From RI-92 sp037384645 (GTDB lineage Bacteria; Pseudomonadota; Gammaproteobacteria; UBA6429; Thiohalophilaceae), in NCBI GenBank assembly GCA_037384645.1, contig JARRNT010000029.1:36511-100510 (forward strand): a DNA stretch of 64,000 nucleotides, written 5' to 3'. The translations under genes were made by a program, and so were the position numbers. The notes under the pieces are model-generated. The model had not been told where the DNA came from, ran no database searches, and saw nothing but the letters and a program-made list of their open reading frames with translations. Position 1 is the first letter of the stretch; every line of letters begins with the position of its first letter. Below, piece by piece: positions 18,368 through 27,701 of this stretch.

Positions 18368-19567
18368 ATGCTGATACATGACTTCATCAAGCTCACCGGC
18401 ACCTCGTTACTGGCGCACAAGCTACGCAGTTTCCTCACCCTGTTGGGCATCGCCGTGGGCATCACCGCCGTCGTACTGCTAACCTCTATCGGCGAAGGCA
18501 TTCACCGCTTTGTCCTGGATGAGTTCACCCAGTTTGGCACGACCCTGGTCGCGATCAACCCGGGTAAAACCACCACGCATGGTATGAGCATGGGCGTGTT
18601 CGGCACGGTCCGACCTTTATCCATTGCCGATGCCGAGGCACTCAAACGCCTGCCCCTGGCCAGTGCCGTCGTCGGTTTCGTACAGGGCAACGCCGAAGTG
18701 GAAGCCAACAACCGGACACGCCGTACCATGATCTACGGCACGACCCACGAATTTCCCGAGGCCTTCACCATGCCGGTGCAATCAGGCAAGTTTCTACCAG
18801 CTGATGATCCCAATGCGCCACGCGCCTTTGCCGTACTTGGCCACAAGGTCAAGGAAGAACTGTTCGGCAATCTCAGTCCGCTGGGACAACGTATCCGTAT
18901 TGGCGGGAATCGGTTTCGCGTCATCGGTGTCATGGCGCCCAAGGGCCAGGTACTCGGCTTCGATCTGGATGATACCGTCTATATTCCACTCGCACGCGGT
19001 CTGGAGTTGTTTAACCGCGATGGCTTGATCGAAATTGATGTGATGTACCATGAAGGCACTAATGTGAACCAGGTTGTTAAGGGCATTAAGCGTATACTCA
19101 CCGCGCGCCACGGTCGCGAAGATTTCACCATTACTACCCAGCAACAAATGCTCGATGTACTAGGCTCGATCCTAGACGTCCTGACCTTTGCCATCGGTGC
19201 CATCGGCGGCATCTCATTGCTGGTCGGCGGCATCGGTATCATCACCATCATGACCATCAGTGTTACCGAACGCACATCTGAAATCGGGTTAATCCGTGCC
19301 CTCGGCGCAAAACAATCGCAGGTACTGTCATTGTTTCTCGGGGAGGCTGTCGTGTTATCCGCCGTAGGCGGCCTTGCCGGTCTGATCCTCGGTATCGGCA
19401 TCGGCCAACTGCTACACATCGTACTACCGGCGCTGCCGGTACATACTCCGATTACCTTTGTCGTCCTGGCGGAAAGTATCGCTATCATTATCGGCCTCGC
19501 TGCCGGTGTCATCCCCGCGCGCCATGCTGCCCAGCTCGATCCGGTGGAAGCCCTGCGCACCGAATAG
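18368..19567 (+). CDS. MacB/FtsX-like ABC permease 2
   Basis: A second FtsX-type permease (399 residues) that starts one base after the first. It has the N-terminal helix LRSFLTLLGIAVGITAVVLLTSIGEG, a periplasmic domain, and three helices at the end with TERTSEIGLIRALGA and GVIPARHAAQLDPVEALRTE. Similarity to the first permease in layout suggests an old duplication, with the two forming a heterodimeric pump with the adjacent ATPase and adaptor. The substrate cannot be inferred. Confidence 0.9.
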   Translation: MLIHDFIKLTGTSLLAHKLRSFLTLLGIAVGITAVVLLTSIGEGIHRFVLDEFTQFGTTLVAINPGKTTTHGMSMGVFGTVRPLSIADAEALKRLPLASAVVGFVQGNAEVEANNRTRRTMIYGTTHEFPEAFTMPVQSGKFLPADDPNAPRAFAVLGHKVKEELFGNLSPLGQRIRIGGNRFRVIGVMAPKGQVLGFDLDDTVYIPLARGLELFNRDGLIEIDVMYHEGTNVNQVVKGIKRILTARHGREDFTITTQQQMLDVLGSILDVLTFAIGAIGGISLLVGGIGIITIMTISVTERTSEIGLIRALGAKQSQVLSLFLGEAVVLSAVGGLAGLILGIGIGQLLHIVLPALPVHTPITFVVLAESIAIIIGLAAGVIPARHAAQLDPVEALRTE

Positions 19568-19813
19568 GACTTAATAAGGCAGAAAATCGTTCATACTAAG
19601 TAATCTTGATGCAATATCCTGCACCCGGGCATAAATCAGAGCAGAAACTAATGTTACTTTACGGATATTTCAGGGGCGTAAACGTCAATGCACACATACC
19701 TCTGTAAACCGGCGCCCTGGTCATCATACTGCGCAAGATTCGGCTCGCCAGCTCACTACGTTGCCAACATAATCAATAACAGCCAATAGCCAATAGCCAG
19801 GGTAAACCCCACC

Positions 19814-20662
19814 ATGTCCGACTATGAGCGCATAGCCAGTGCAATACACTATATAAATCAGCAGGTATGCCAGCAGCCCGGGCTGGAAGAAATTGCGGCG
19901 CACGTACATTTGAGTCCCTACCATTTCCAGCGCCTGTTCAGACGCTGGACCGGCGTCAGCCCCAAACGGTTCTTACAGGTACTGACCGTGGAACGCAGTA
20001 AACATTTGCTGAACTCCTGCGATAGCCTGCTGGACGTCGCCGACGATATCGGCTTGAGCAGCAGTTCCCGTCTGTATGATCATTTTGTGCAACTGGAAGC
20101 CGTAACGCCTGGCGACTACAAACGTCAGGGACAGGGCCTGACAATCGAGTACGCTGTCCACCCTTCGCCATTCGGTGGATTCTTTATTGCCGTCAGTCCG
20201 CGTGGTGTGTGCCGGGCCGCCTTTATGGATTTTTCTCCGCTAAGCGTACAAGTGCAGGCCCTGCAGCTGGCATGGCCGCTGGCCACCCTGCGTCATAACC
20301 CGGCGGGCACTCGCCAGGTGGTCGATATTCTGTTTGGCAAATGCGCAGAACCACACCATCCGCTTTCTCTTTATGTATCAGGTACCAATTTCCAGGTTGC
20401 CGTTTGGCGGGCATTATTACGCATTCCTCCGGGCAATCTGGTCAACTACTCGCAATTAGCGACGGCACTGAATCGACCACGTGCAGCCCGTGCAGTAGGT
20501 AATGCCATCGCCGCCAACCCAGTCGCTTACCTGATACCCTGTCACCGGGTGATCCGGCAAACCGGCGTCACCGGAAAATACCACTGGGGTGAAACCCGCA
20601 AGCAGGTGATACAGGTCTGGGAAGCGGCGCGCGCGGAAAGCGCCCCGAAAAAATCACGTTAA
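19814..20662 (+). CDS. Ada-type AraC regulator / O6-methylguanine-DNA methyltransferase
   Basis: A 282-residue protein that joins an AraC helix-turn-helix domain (about residues 5-105, AAHVHLSPYHFQRLFRRWTG) to a C-terminal DNA alkyltransferase domain (GTNFQVAVWRALLRIPPG to the end). The acceptor cysteine is in IPCHRVI, with the Asn hinge-region ANPVAYL before it. It lacks the N-terminal zinc domain of E. coli Ada that accepts methyl groups from phosphotriesters, so it can repair O6-methylguanine but probably does not sense damage the same way. Flanked by 246 bases of unassigned DNA upstream. Confidence 0.9.
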   Translation: MSDYERIASAIHYINQQVCQQPGLEEIAAHVHLSPYHFQRLFRRWTGVSPKRFLQVLTVERSKHLLNSCDSLLDVADDIGLSSSSRLYDHFVQLEAVTPGDYKRQGQGLTIEYAVHPSPFGGFFIAVSPRGVCRAAFMDFSPLSVQVQALQLAWPLATLRHNPAGTRQVVDILFGKCAEPHHPLSLYVSGTNFQVAVWRALLRIPPGNLVNYSQLATALNRPRAARAVGNAIAANPVAYLIPCHRVIRQTGVTGKYHWGETRKQVIQVWEAARAESAPKKSR

Positions 20663-20824
20663 GCAAATTGGCTAATTAACCACCCATTGCAGCACAATAT
20701 TGTGCCATTTTTATCTATTCGGTACACAATAATATGAAAACTATGGGAATCCAGAAGGAGATAGTGTGTCATACCTGCATCGATTTACTTGCCACATGTT
20801 TATAATTTTCGGGAGTCAGCAACA

Positions 20825-21148
20825 ATGTATAAACGTTTCCTTGCCCTAATACTAATATTCACCTCAAGCACAGCCTTTGCCGGTACCGCCATCGGCCATG
20901 TCACCTCAATCATTGTTGCAAACAATCAGGACACCGTTCTGTTTAAGGTCAATACAGGCATCCACAACACCCCGAAATGTAATGAAACCGGGCAATTTGC
21001 CATCCACCTCGACAAACCAGGCGGTATGGCCACCTATATGGCCCTGCTTACAGCCAAGCAAAAAGGCTTTACCATCATGGCCGATGGCACGAGAGGCTGT
21101 TCTGGTAACTGGAAATCAGAAGACCTCCGGACCCTGAGGCTGAATTAG
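20825..21148 (+). CDS. Small exported protein of unknown function
   Basis: A 107-residue product with a clear signal peptide (MYKRFLALILIFTSSTAFAG, cleavage after AFA). The mature part has two cysteines (PKCNETG and RGCSGNW) that could form a disulfide and reads like a small beta-rich domain. ATG at 20825 follows a GGGAG ribosome-binding sequence; an upstream in-frame ATG at 20789 would bury the signal peptide. No family is recognised. It is a lone gene between ada-like and nifJ. Confidence 0.7.
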   Translation: MYKRFLALILIFTSSTAFAGTAIGHVTSIIVANNQDTVLFKVNTGIHNTPKCNETGQFAIHLDKPGGMATYMALLTAKQKGFTIMADGTRGCSGNWKSEDLRTLRLN

Positions 21149-21200
21149 CGGGACGCATAAAGCCGGATTCGCGCAAATTTAGCGGATTTCCTGCCGCGCC

Positions 21201-21214
21201 CTGATCAGGATCAA
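21201..21214 (+). promoter_or_regulatory. FNR/CRP-type operator upstream of nifJ
   Basis: The sequence CTGATCAGGATCAA differs by one base from the FNR consensus TTGATnnnnATCAA. It lies 69 bases before the nifJ start codon, and an AT-rich TATTTTATAT about 33 bases downstream of its centre could serve as the -10 region. Anaerobic control of the oxygen-sensitive enzyme PFOR would fit, but no transcription start is known. Confidence 0.5.
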
Positions 21215-21282
21215 GCCCGACAGTACACCTTCAGCCGGAATATTTTATATGCTGTAACTTATTAATCCGGCAGGAGAATACG

Positions 21283-24200
21283 GTGCACCCGCAGCATACC
21301 CTCACCATTGATGGTAACCAGGCGGCGGCCACGATTGCCCACCTGAGCAACGAGGTCGTCGCCATCTACCCCATCACCCCGGCTTCACCCATGGGCGAAT
21401 GGGCCGATGAGTGGTCATCGCGTGGCCAGACTAATCTCTGGGGTACGGTGCCACAGGTCATCGAAATGCAGAGTGAAGCCGGCGCCGCCGGTGCGATCCA
21501 CGGCGCACTCCAGACCGGCGCCCTCACTACCACGTTTACCGCCTCGCAGGGTCTGTTGTTGATGATCCCCAACATGCACAAGATCGCCGGCGAGCTCACG
21601 CCGACTGTGTTTCATATTGCCTCGCGCTCAATCGCCTGCCAGGCCCTGTCGATCTTCGGTGATCACAGCGATGTCATGGCAACCCGTACCACCGGTTTTG
21701 CCATGCTCTCATCCAACTGTCCGCAGGAAGTGATGGACCTGGCCCTGATTGCCCAGGCGGCCACGCTCAAAGCCCGCGTCCCGATCCTGCATTTCTTCGA
21801 TGGCTTTCGTACTTCGCATGAAGTCGCCAAGATCGTGGCAGTCGAAGCCGAGACCGTTGCAGCCATGATCGATATGGAGGCCGTCACGGCACATCGCCGC
21901 CGCGGGCTGTCACCGGAACATCCGGTCCTGCGCGGAAGTTCGCAAAATCCTGATATCTATTTCCAGGCCCGCGAAACCGTCAATCCCTATTACACCCACA
22001 TGCCCGGCATCGTCCAACAGGTCATGGATCAGTTTGCCGAGCTGACCGGGCGCGCCTACCACCTGTTTGATTACCTGGGCCATCCCCAGGCCGAACGTAT
22101 TCTTATCCTGATGGGGTCCGGTGCCGAAGCGGCACAGGAAACCGTCGACTTTTTGCAGCAACAGGGAGAGAAAGTCGGCCTGATCAAGGTCCGACTGTAT
22201 CGTCCGTTTTCCGCCGAGGCCTTACTCGACGCGCTACCGCCGACCACGCAGAAGATCGCGGTGCTCGATCGCACCAAGGAACCCGGCGCCGATGGTGAGC
22301 CTTTGTATAAGGATGTGGTCACTGCCGTTGCCCAGCACTATTGCAGCGGTGACTGCCAGTTTGGACAGATGCCGATCGTAATCGGAGGCCGGTATGGTCT
22401 GTCCTCCAAGGAATTCACGCCAGGCATGATCAAGGCCGTTTTCGACGAACTCGAACGACCGCACCCCAAGAACCAGTTCACCATTGGCATCCATGACGAC
22501 GTGAGTCATACCTCGCTGGAGTGGGACCCCGCGTTTCGCACCCAGGCCCAGGCCGAAACCTTCCAGGGCGTTTTTTATGGTCTTGGCAGCGACGGCACCG
22601 TCAGTGCCAACAAAAACAGCATCAAGATCATTGGCGAAAGCACTGACATGCACGCCCAGGGTTATTTCGTGTATGACTCCAAGAAATCCGGCGCAGTCAC
22701 GGTATCGCATTTGCGCTTTGGCCCCAGGCCAATCCATGCCAGTTACCTGATAGGTGACAACGATGCCAACTTTGTCGCCTGTCACCAGCCTATCTTCCTG
22801 GAACGTTATCCCATGCTCGATAAGGCCAGTGACGGAGCGGTTTTCCTGCTCAACTCACCGGCGACACCGGACAAGGTATGGGACAGCCTGCCACAAAAAA
22901 TGCAGCAACAAATACTGGATAAGCAGATCAGGCTTTACAGCATTGATGCATATGCCGTCGCCAGCCAGACCGGCATGGGCAAGCGCATCAACACGGTGAT
23001 GCAAACCTGTTTCTTTGCGATCTCCGGTATCCTGCCACGCGATGAAGCAATTAGCGCAATTAAACAGGCAGTGGAAAAGACTTACGGTAAAAAAGGCAGA
23101 CGCATTGTCGAACAGAATTTCAAGGCGATTGATCATACCCTGAACTGCCTGCATGAAATCCCGCGACCGGACAAGGTCAACAGCCAGTGGAATATTCATT
23201 TGCCCTTTGGTGATGAAGCCCCGGCATTTGTGCAACAGGTAACCGGCGAGATCATTGCCGGCCGCGGCGATCAGGTCCCGGTCAGCCTGCTCCCTGCGGA
23301 CGGGACCTTTCCCCTGGGTACCGCGGCATACGAAAAACGCAACCTGGCGCTGGAGATCCCGGTGCTGGAAACCGACCTGTGTACCCAGTGCGGCAAGTGT
23401 CCGCTGGTCTGCCCCCATGCCGCCATTCGCAGCAAGATCGTACCGGAATCCGCCCTGAAAGATGCACCGTCCGACTTCAAGCACATGCCCATGCTCGGCA
23501 AGGATTTTCCAGCCGGCATGCGCATCATCTACCAGGTTGCCCCGGAGGATTGCACCGGCTGTGGACTGTGTTCGGATATTTGCCCCATCCACGACAAATC
23601 CAATGTCAGCCGCAAGGCGTTGAACATGGCGGCGCAACCGCCATTACGCGCGCAAGAACGCGCCCACTGGGAATATTTCCTGAACCTGCCGGAATACGAC
23701 CGCGCCCAGCTCAAGACCTCGACCATCAAGGGTGCGATGGTCATGCAACCGCTGTTTGAATTCTCCGGCGCCTGTGTCGGTTGCGGTGAGACGCCCTATA
23801 TCAGGCTCGCCACCCAGTTATTCGGTGATCGAATGTTAATTGCGAACGCCACGGGTTGTTCCTCTATTTATGGCGGCAACCTGCCAACCACACCGTATAC
23901 CACCAACCCCGAAGGCCGCGGCCCGGCCTGGAACAATTCCCTGTTCGAAGACAATGCCGAGTTTGGCCTGGGCATGCGGGTGGCCGCGGACAAACACCGT
24001 GAACAGGCACGCGAACTCCTGAACAAGCTGCGCGATGAGCTGGACAAGACCCTCGTGGAAGACATCCTCAATGCCGATGAAAATGATGAAGCTGGCATTC
24101 ACGCCCAGCGCCGCCGGGTGGAAAAATTACGCAAGCAACTGAGCCAGCTTGATACCCCGCAAGCCGCCCTGCTGTCTGAATTGTGTGACAACCTGTGTCG

Positions 24201-24909
24201 CAAGAGCGTCTGGATCATCGGCGGCGACGGCTGGGCCTATGACATAGGTTATGGTGGTCTCGATCACGTGCTGGCCTCGGGACGCAACGTCAATATCCTG
24301 GTGCTGGATACCGAGGTCTACTCCAATACCGGCGGGCAAACCTCCAAGGCCACCCCACGCGGAGCCGTTGCCAAGTTTTCTTCCGGTGGTAAACCGACCG
24401 CCAAAAAGGATCTGGCGCTGCTGGCTATGGACTATGACAATGTCTATGTCGCCCATGTCGCCTACGGTGCCAAGGATGTGCAGACCCTGCGCGCCTTCCT
24501 CGAGGCCGAGGCACATGACGGACCTTCCCTGATCATTGCCTATTCACCCTGTATCGCCCATGGCGTGGACCTGTCCAATAACCACCGCCAGCAGGACCTT
24601 GCCGTCAAGTCCGGGCACTGGCCGTTGTTCCGGTTTGACCCGGAACGTATTGCCCATGGCCATAACCCCCTGCACCTGGACTCAGCAGAACCGAGCATTC
24701 CTTACCGCCAGTTTGTCGAGAGCGAGACCCGCTTCAACATGCTATGGCACACGCATCCACAGGATGCCGAGCATTTTCTGGAACAGGCGCAACGCGAAGT
24801 GACACACCGTTATCACTATTACAAACAATTGTCGGAACTGGACTGGGATGACAGTGCCAGCGTTGCCGCTACCAAGGCCAAACTTGCCAACCAAGCCACG
24901 GAGTCATAG
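21283..24909 (+). CDS. nifJ: Pyruvate:ferredoxin (flavodoxin) oxidoreductase
   Basis: A 1208-residue single-chain PFOR that converts pyruvate and CoA to acetyl-CoA and CO2 with reduced ferredoxin or flavodoxin. The N-terminal TPP pyrimidine domain (AIYPITPASPMGEWADEW), the gamma domain with FGPRPIHASYLI, the 2x[4Fe-4S] ferredoxin domain (CTQCGKCPLVCP and CTGCGLCSDICP) and the C-terminal TPP domain (GGDGWAYDIGYGGLDHVL, YSNTGGQTSKATP) with its own cluster cysteines (CVGCGETPY) are in order. Start is a GTG preceded by GGCAGGAG. The enzyme is oxygen-sensitive, so anaerobic or microaerobic metabolism is implied. The next gene follows after three bases. Confidence 0.96.
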   Translation: MHPQHTLTIDGNQAAATIAHLSNEVVAIYPITPASPMGEWADEWSSRGQTNLWGTVPQVIEMQSEAGAAGAIHGALQTGALTTTFTASQGLLLMIPNMHKIAGELTPTVFHIASRSIACQALSIFGDHSDVMATRTTGFAMLSSNCPQEVMDLALIAQAATLKARVPILHFFDGFRTSHEVAKIVAVEAETVAAMIDMEAVTAHRRRGLSPEHPVLRGSSQNPDIYFQARETVNPYYTHMPGIVQQVMDQFAELTGRAYHLFDYLGHPQAERILILMGSGAEAAQETVDFLQQQGEKVGLIKVRLYRPFSAEALLDALPPTTQKIAVLDRTKEPGADGEPLYKDVVTAVAQHYCSGDCQFGQMPIVIGGRYGLSSKEFTPGMIKAVFDELERPHPKNQFTIGIHDDVSHTSLEWDPAFRTQAQAETFQGVFYGLGSDGTVSANKNSIKIIGESTDMHAQGYFVYDSKKSGAVTVSHLRFGPRPIHASYLIGDNDANFVACHQPIFLERYPMLDKASDGAVFLLNSPATPDKVWDSLPQKMQQQILDKQIRLYSIDAYAVASQTGMGKRINTVMQTCFFAISGILPRDEAISAIKQAVEKTYGKKGRRIVEQNFKAIDHTLNCLHEIPRPDKVNSQWNIHLPFGDEAPAFVQQVTGEIIAGRGDQVPVSLLPADGTFPLGTAAYEKRNLALEIPVLETDLCTQCGKCPLVCPHAAIRSKIVPESALKDAPSDFKHMPMLGKDFPAGMRIIYQVAPEDCTGCGLCSDICPIHDKSNVSRKALNMAAQPPLRAQERAHWEYFLNLPEYDRAQLKTSTIKGAMVMQPLFEFSGACVGCGETPYIRLATQLFGDRMLIANATGCSSIYGGNLPTTPYTTNPEGRGPAWNNSLFEDNAEFGLGMRVAADKHREQARELLNKLRDELDKTLVEDILNADENDEAGIHAQRRRVEKLRKQLSQLDTPQAALLSELCDNLCRKSVWIIGGDGWAYDIGYGGLDHVLASGRNVNILVLDTEVYSNTGGQTSKATPRGAVAKFSSGGKPTAKKDLALLAMDYDNVYVAHVAYGAKDVQTLRAFLEAEAHDGPSLIIAYSPCIAHGVDLSNNHRQQDLAVKSGHWPLFRFDPERIAHGHNPLHLDSAEPSIPYRQFVESETRFNMLWHTHPQDAEHFLEQAQREVTHRYHYYKQLSELDWDDSASVAATKAKLANQATES

Positions 24910-24912
24910 CAC

Positions 24913-25926
24913 ATGATTGATTTGTCCAGTGAATACCTGGGGCTCAAACTCAAGAACCCGCTTGTGCCCTCTGCCTCCCCCCTGAGTGGTCAACTCGATA
25001 GTGCGCGTCGCCTGGAAGATGCTGGTGCCTCGGCGCTGGTCATGCAATCGCTGTTCGAAGAAAAAATCGAAAGTGAATACGCACACATGGAGCGTTTTTT
25101 CAATCAACAATCCCTCGGCCATGGCGAGGCTGAAACGTTTCACCCGGTACCGGAAAACTATAAAACCTACCAGGAGGAATATCTCGAACACCTGCAACAA
25201 CTCAAGACCCAACTGGACATTCCGGTGATCGCCAGTCTCAATGGTACGTCCCTGGGTGGCTGGATCGAATACGGCAAACAACTGCAGGACGCCGGTGCCG
25301 ATGCACTTGAGCTCAATGTGTATTACCTGGCGGCCAACCTGGAAGAATCCTCGCAACAGGTCGAACAACGATACGTGGAAATTCTGCATGCCCTGACGGA
25401 ACACGTCACTATCCCCATCACCATGAAGCTGTCACCGCACTTCAGTGCCCTGGTCAATACGGTCAAGCAACTGGAACGGGCCGGTGCCCGCGGGGTCGCG
25501 CTATTCAACCGCTTTTACCAGCCGGATATCGACCTGGACACGCTGCAGGTGGAACCCAGGCTCGAACTGTCAACATCGGCGGAATCGCTGTTGCGTATAC
25601 GCTGGACGGCTATCCTGTACGGTCAGACTCAATGCAGTATTGCTGTTACCGGCGGCCTGCATACCCATGAAGACGTGTTAAAGGCACTGTTTGCCGGTGC
25701 CGACGTTGCCCATATGTGCAGCGCCCTGTTACAACAGGGACCTGCCTATCTTGGCGTCATCTTGCAAAGCATGAGCGAATGGCTGGAGCAGCATGAATAC
25801 GCCTCGGTAAAACAACTCAAGGGCAGCATCAGCCAGCAGCACGCTATTGACCCGGCCGCTTTCGAACGTGCGAACTATATCAATGTGCTTGACAGCTATT
25901 CCCACCCCAGGGGCGTTTTGCGTTAA
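24913..25926 (+). CDS. Dihydroorotate dehydrogenase-like flavoprotein
   Basis: A 337-residue TIM-barrel FMN protein of the dihydroorotate dehydrogenase superfamily. LGLKLKNPLVPSASPLSG is the N-terminal signature; ALELNVYYLAAN, MKLSPHFSALVNTVKQLE and VTGGLHTHEDVLKALFAGAD give the FMN-binding barrel. The usual catalytic base region is divergent and no Fe-S domain is present, so pyrimidine synthesis is not assured. It is linked to nifJ by three bases, a pairing seen in other PFOR operons, so a role in handling PFOR electrons is possible but unproven. Confidence 0.85.
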   Translation: MIDLSSEYLGLKLKNPLVPSASPLSGQLDSARRLEDAGASALVMQSLFEEKIESEYAHMERFFNQQSLGHGEAETFHPVPENYKTYQEEYLEHLQQLKTQLDIPVIASLNGTSLGGWIEYGKQLQDAGADALELNVYYLAANLEESSQQVEQRYVEILHALTEHVTIPITMKLSPHFSALVNTVKQLERAGARGVALFNRFYQPDIDLDTLQVEPRLELSTSAESLLRIRWTAILYGQTQCSIAVTGGLHTHEDVLKALFAGADVAHMCSALLQQGPAYLGVILQSMSEWLEQHEYASVKQLKGSISQQHAIDPAAFERANYINVLDSYSHPRGVLR

Positions 25927-26054
25927 TCCATTTCTCTAATTTCAATCCTGTCCCGGTAAAACGGACCTGCCGGATTTGCAGCCTGTAGCCGGTGCGTGTT
26001 TAAATGCCGACTTCCGGATAAACGGGGACAACTTCAGCAGGTGGAAAGCAAAGC

Positions 26055-26663
26055 ATGTGGGACGAACGCTATAGTGATGATGAGTATGTCTATGGGACTG
26101 AACCGAATAGCTTCCTGGCCAGTGCAATTAACCGCATACCCTGCGATCGTAAAGCCGGCCAACACGGCAAGGTCCTGAGCCTGGCGGAAGGCGAAGGCCG
26201 CAACGCTGTCTTCCTTGCCGAGCACGGCTGTACCGTCACCGCCGTCGATGCCTCGCACGTTGGCCTCAGCAAGGCGGAAAAACTCGCCGCATCGCGAGGC
26301 GTATCAATCAACATCATCCATTCTGACCTGGCCCACCTGAATATCGAACCCAACAGCTGGGATGCCATTGTCTCGATCTTTTGTCATGTGCCCTCGAGCC
26401 TGCGGGCGGAATTACACCACAGGGTCGTGGCCGGCCTGCGTCCCGGCGGTATTCTCGTTCTGGAGGCATATACGCCCAGCCAGCTCAGCCTGAAGACAGG
26501 CGGCCCACAGGATGTGGATATGACCATGACGCTACAGCAACTGCAGACTGAACTGCATGGCCTGGCTTTTGATCATGCCGAAGAACTCGAACGTGAGGTG
26601 GTAGAAGGTAAATACCACACCGGACGTGGTGCGGTGGTACAAATTATCGCGCATAAACCCTGA
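26055..26663 (+). CDS. Class I SAM-dependent methyltransferase (TehB-like)
   Basis: A 202-residue methyltransferase beginning MWDERYSDDEYVYGTEPN, typical of the TehB/thiopurine-type group. The SAM-binding motif I is VLSLAEGEGRNAVFLAEHG, with the acidic residue at VTAVDAS and motif IV at WDAIVSIF. Members detoxify metalloids or small thiols, but the substrate here is unknown. It lies 16 bases before the GFA-family gene and may be cotranscribed with it. Confidence 0.82.
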   Translation: MWDERYSDDEYVYGTEPNSFLASAINRIPCDRKAGQHGKVLSLAEGEGRNAVFLAEHGCTVTAVDASHVGLSKAEKLAASRGVSINIIHSDLAHLNIEPNSWDAIVSIFCHVPSSLRAELHHRVVAGLRPGGILVLEAYTPSQLSLKTGGPQDVDMTMTLQQLQTELHGLAFDHAEELEREVVEGKYHTGRGAVVQIIAHKP

Positions 26664-26679
26664 CCTGGCAGGAGGCCAT

Positions 26680-27084
26680 ATGTACAAGGGTGGCTGCCTT
26701 TGTGGTGCAATTCGTTTTGAAATACATGGCGATATTCGTGACATCGTGTATTGTCACTGCTCGCGCTGCCGCAAAGCGCAGGGCAGTGCCTTCGCCACTA
26801 ACGGCAATGTCGCGAGCAGCACGTTTCGCCTCGTATCCGGCGAAGACCTGCTCACCGCCTACGAATCTTCACCGGGCGAGTTTAAGTGCTTCTGTAAAGT
26901 CTGCGGCTCCCCCATCCTGAGCCGTCGCCAGGATCGGCCCGAGTGGGTGCGGGTACGCCTGGGCACCATCGATTCCGATATTAACGAACGTCCGCGCGCC
27001 CACATTTTTGCCAGCTCCAGAGCCAACTGGGAAACAATCTGCGGCGATCTCCCACAATTCGACGGCTACGAACCAGAGACCTGA
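26680..27084 (+). CDS. GFA / CENP-V family zinc protein
   Basis: A 134-residue protein with the GFA (glutathione-dependent formaldehyde-activating) zinc-site pattern: GGCLCGAIRF near the start, YCHCSRCRKAQGS and CFCKVCGSPI. These cysteines bind two zinc ions. Experimental activity is known for only a few family members, so no substrate is given. ATG at 26680 follows the ribosome-binding GGAGG; the upstream open frame to 26626 overlaps the methyltransferase and is not needed. Confidence 0.86.
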   Translation: MYKGGCLCGAIRFEIHGDIRDIVYCHCSRCRKAQGSAFATNGNVASSTFRLVSGEDLLTAYESSPGEFKCFCKVCGSPILSRRQDRPEWVRVRLGTIDSDINERPRAHIFASSRANWETICGDLPQFDGYEPET

Positions 27085-27156
27085 ACCCCCTCCGCCAGTG
27101 CACCATTTTGCCGGCGTTAATGATCGCCATATCCTGACAATATGTAATATATAAGT

Positions 27157-27678
27157 ATGCCGCGACCCGATACTGATACGACAACGACAAATGTCCTGCC
27201 GGTAAATGCCCTGGATGCCACCGCTTTGCACGCACTGCTTGGCAAATACCAGTTACAACTGGAGCTGATCGATGACGGCCAGCCTATCCCGGGGAGCTTC
27301 TGGGGCGATAATGAAGCCGGTCTGATCGGAAACCGCCTGCTGGTACGCAACGATACCCCGGCGCATTCACTTTTACACGAAGCCTGCCATTATATTTGCA
27401 TGAGCGCCGAGCGCCGTCGCGGCCTGCACACGAACGCCGGCGGAGGTTACGACGAGGAAAATGCCGTTTGTTATTTGCAGATTCTGCTCTCCGCCCAATT
27501 GCCACCGCTAAATCCGGATCGCATGCTCGCCGATATGGATAGCTGGGGCTACAGCTTTCGTCTTGGCTCGGCGCGTGCCTGGTTCGAGCAGGATGCCGAC
27601 GATGCCCACGACTGGCTTATCCGCTACGGTCTCATTGATACGGATGACAGACCCACATGGAAACTACGAGACGACTGA
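27157..27678 (+). CDS. Conserved hypothetical protein with HExxH-like zinc motif
   Basis: A 173-residue soluble protein. The central LLHEACHYICM is an HExxH motif followed by YDEENAVCYLQ, where an acidic residue could be the third ligand, as in compact zinc metalloproteins. HEACH with following cysteine recalls the HEISHWC motif of EpmC-type hydroxylases, but the rest of the sequence does not match, so no function is assigned. It precedes the broken ComFB-like gene by 24 bases. Confidence 0.65.
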   Translation: MPRPDTDTTTTNVLPVNALDATALHALLGKYQLQLELIDDGQPIPGSFWGDNEAGLIGNRLLVRNDTPAHSLLHEACHYICMSAERRRGLHTNAGGGYDEENAVCYLQILLSAQLPPLNPDRMLADMDSWGYSFRLGSARAWFEQDADDAHDWLIRYGLIDTDDRPTWKLRDD

Positions 27679-27701
27679 GCGACATGTGAGGAACCACAAC
27701 C

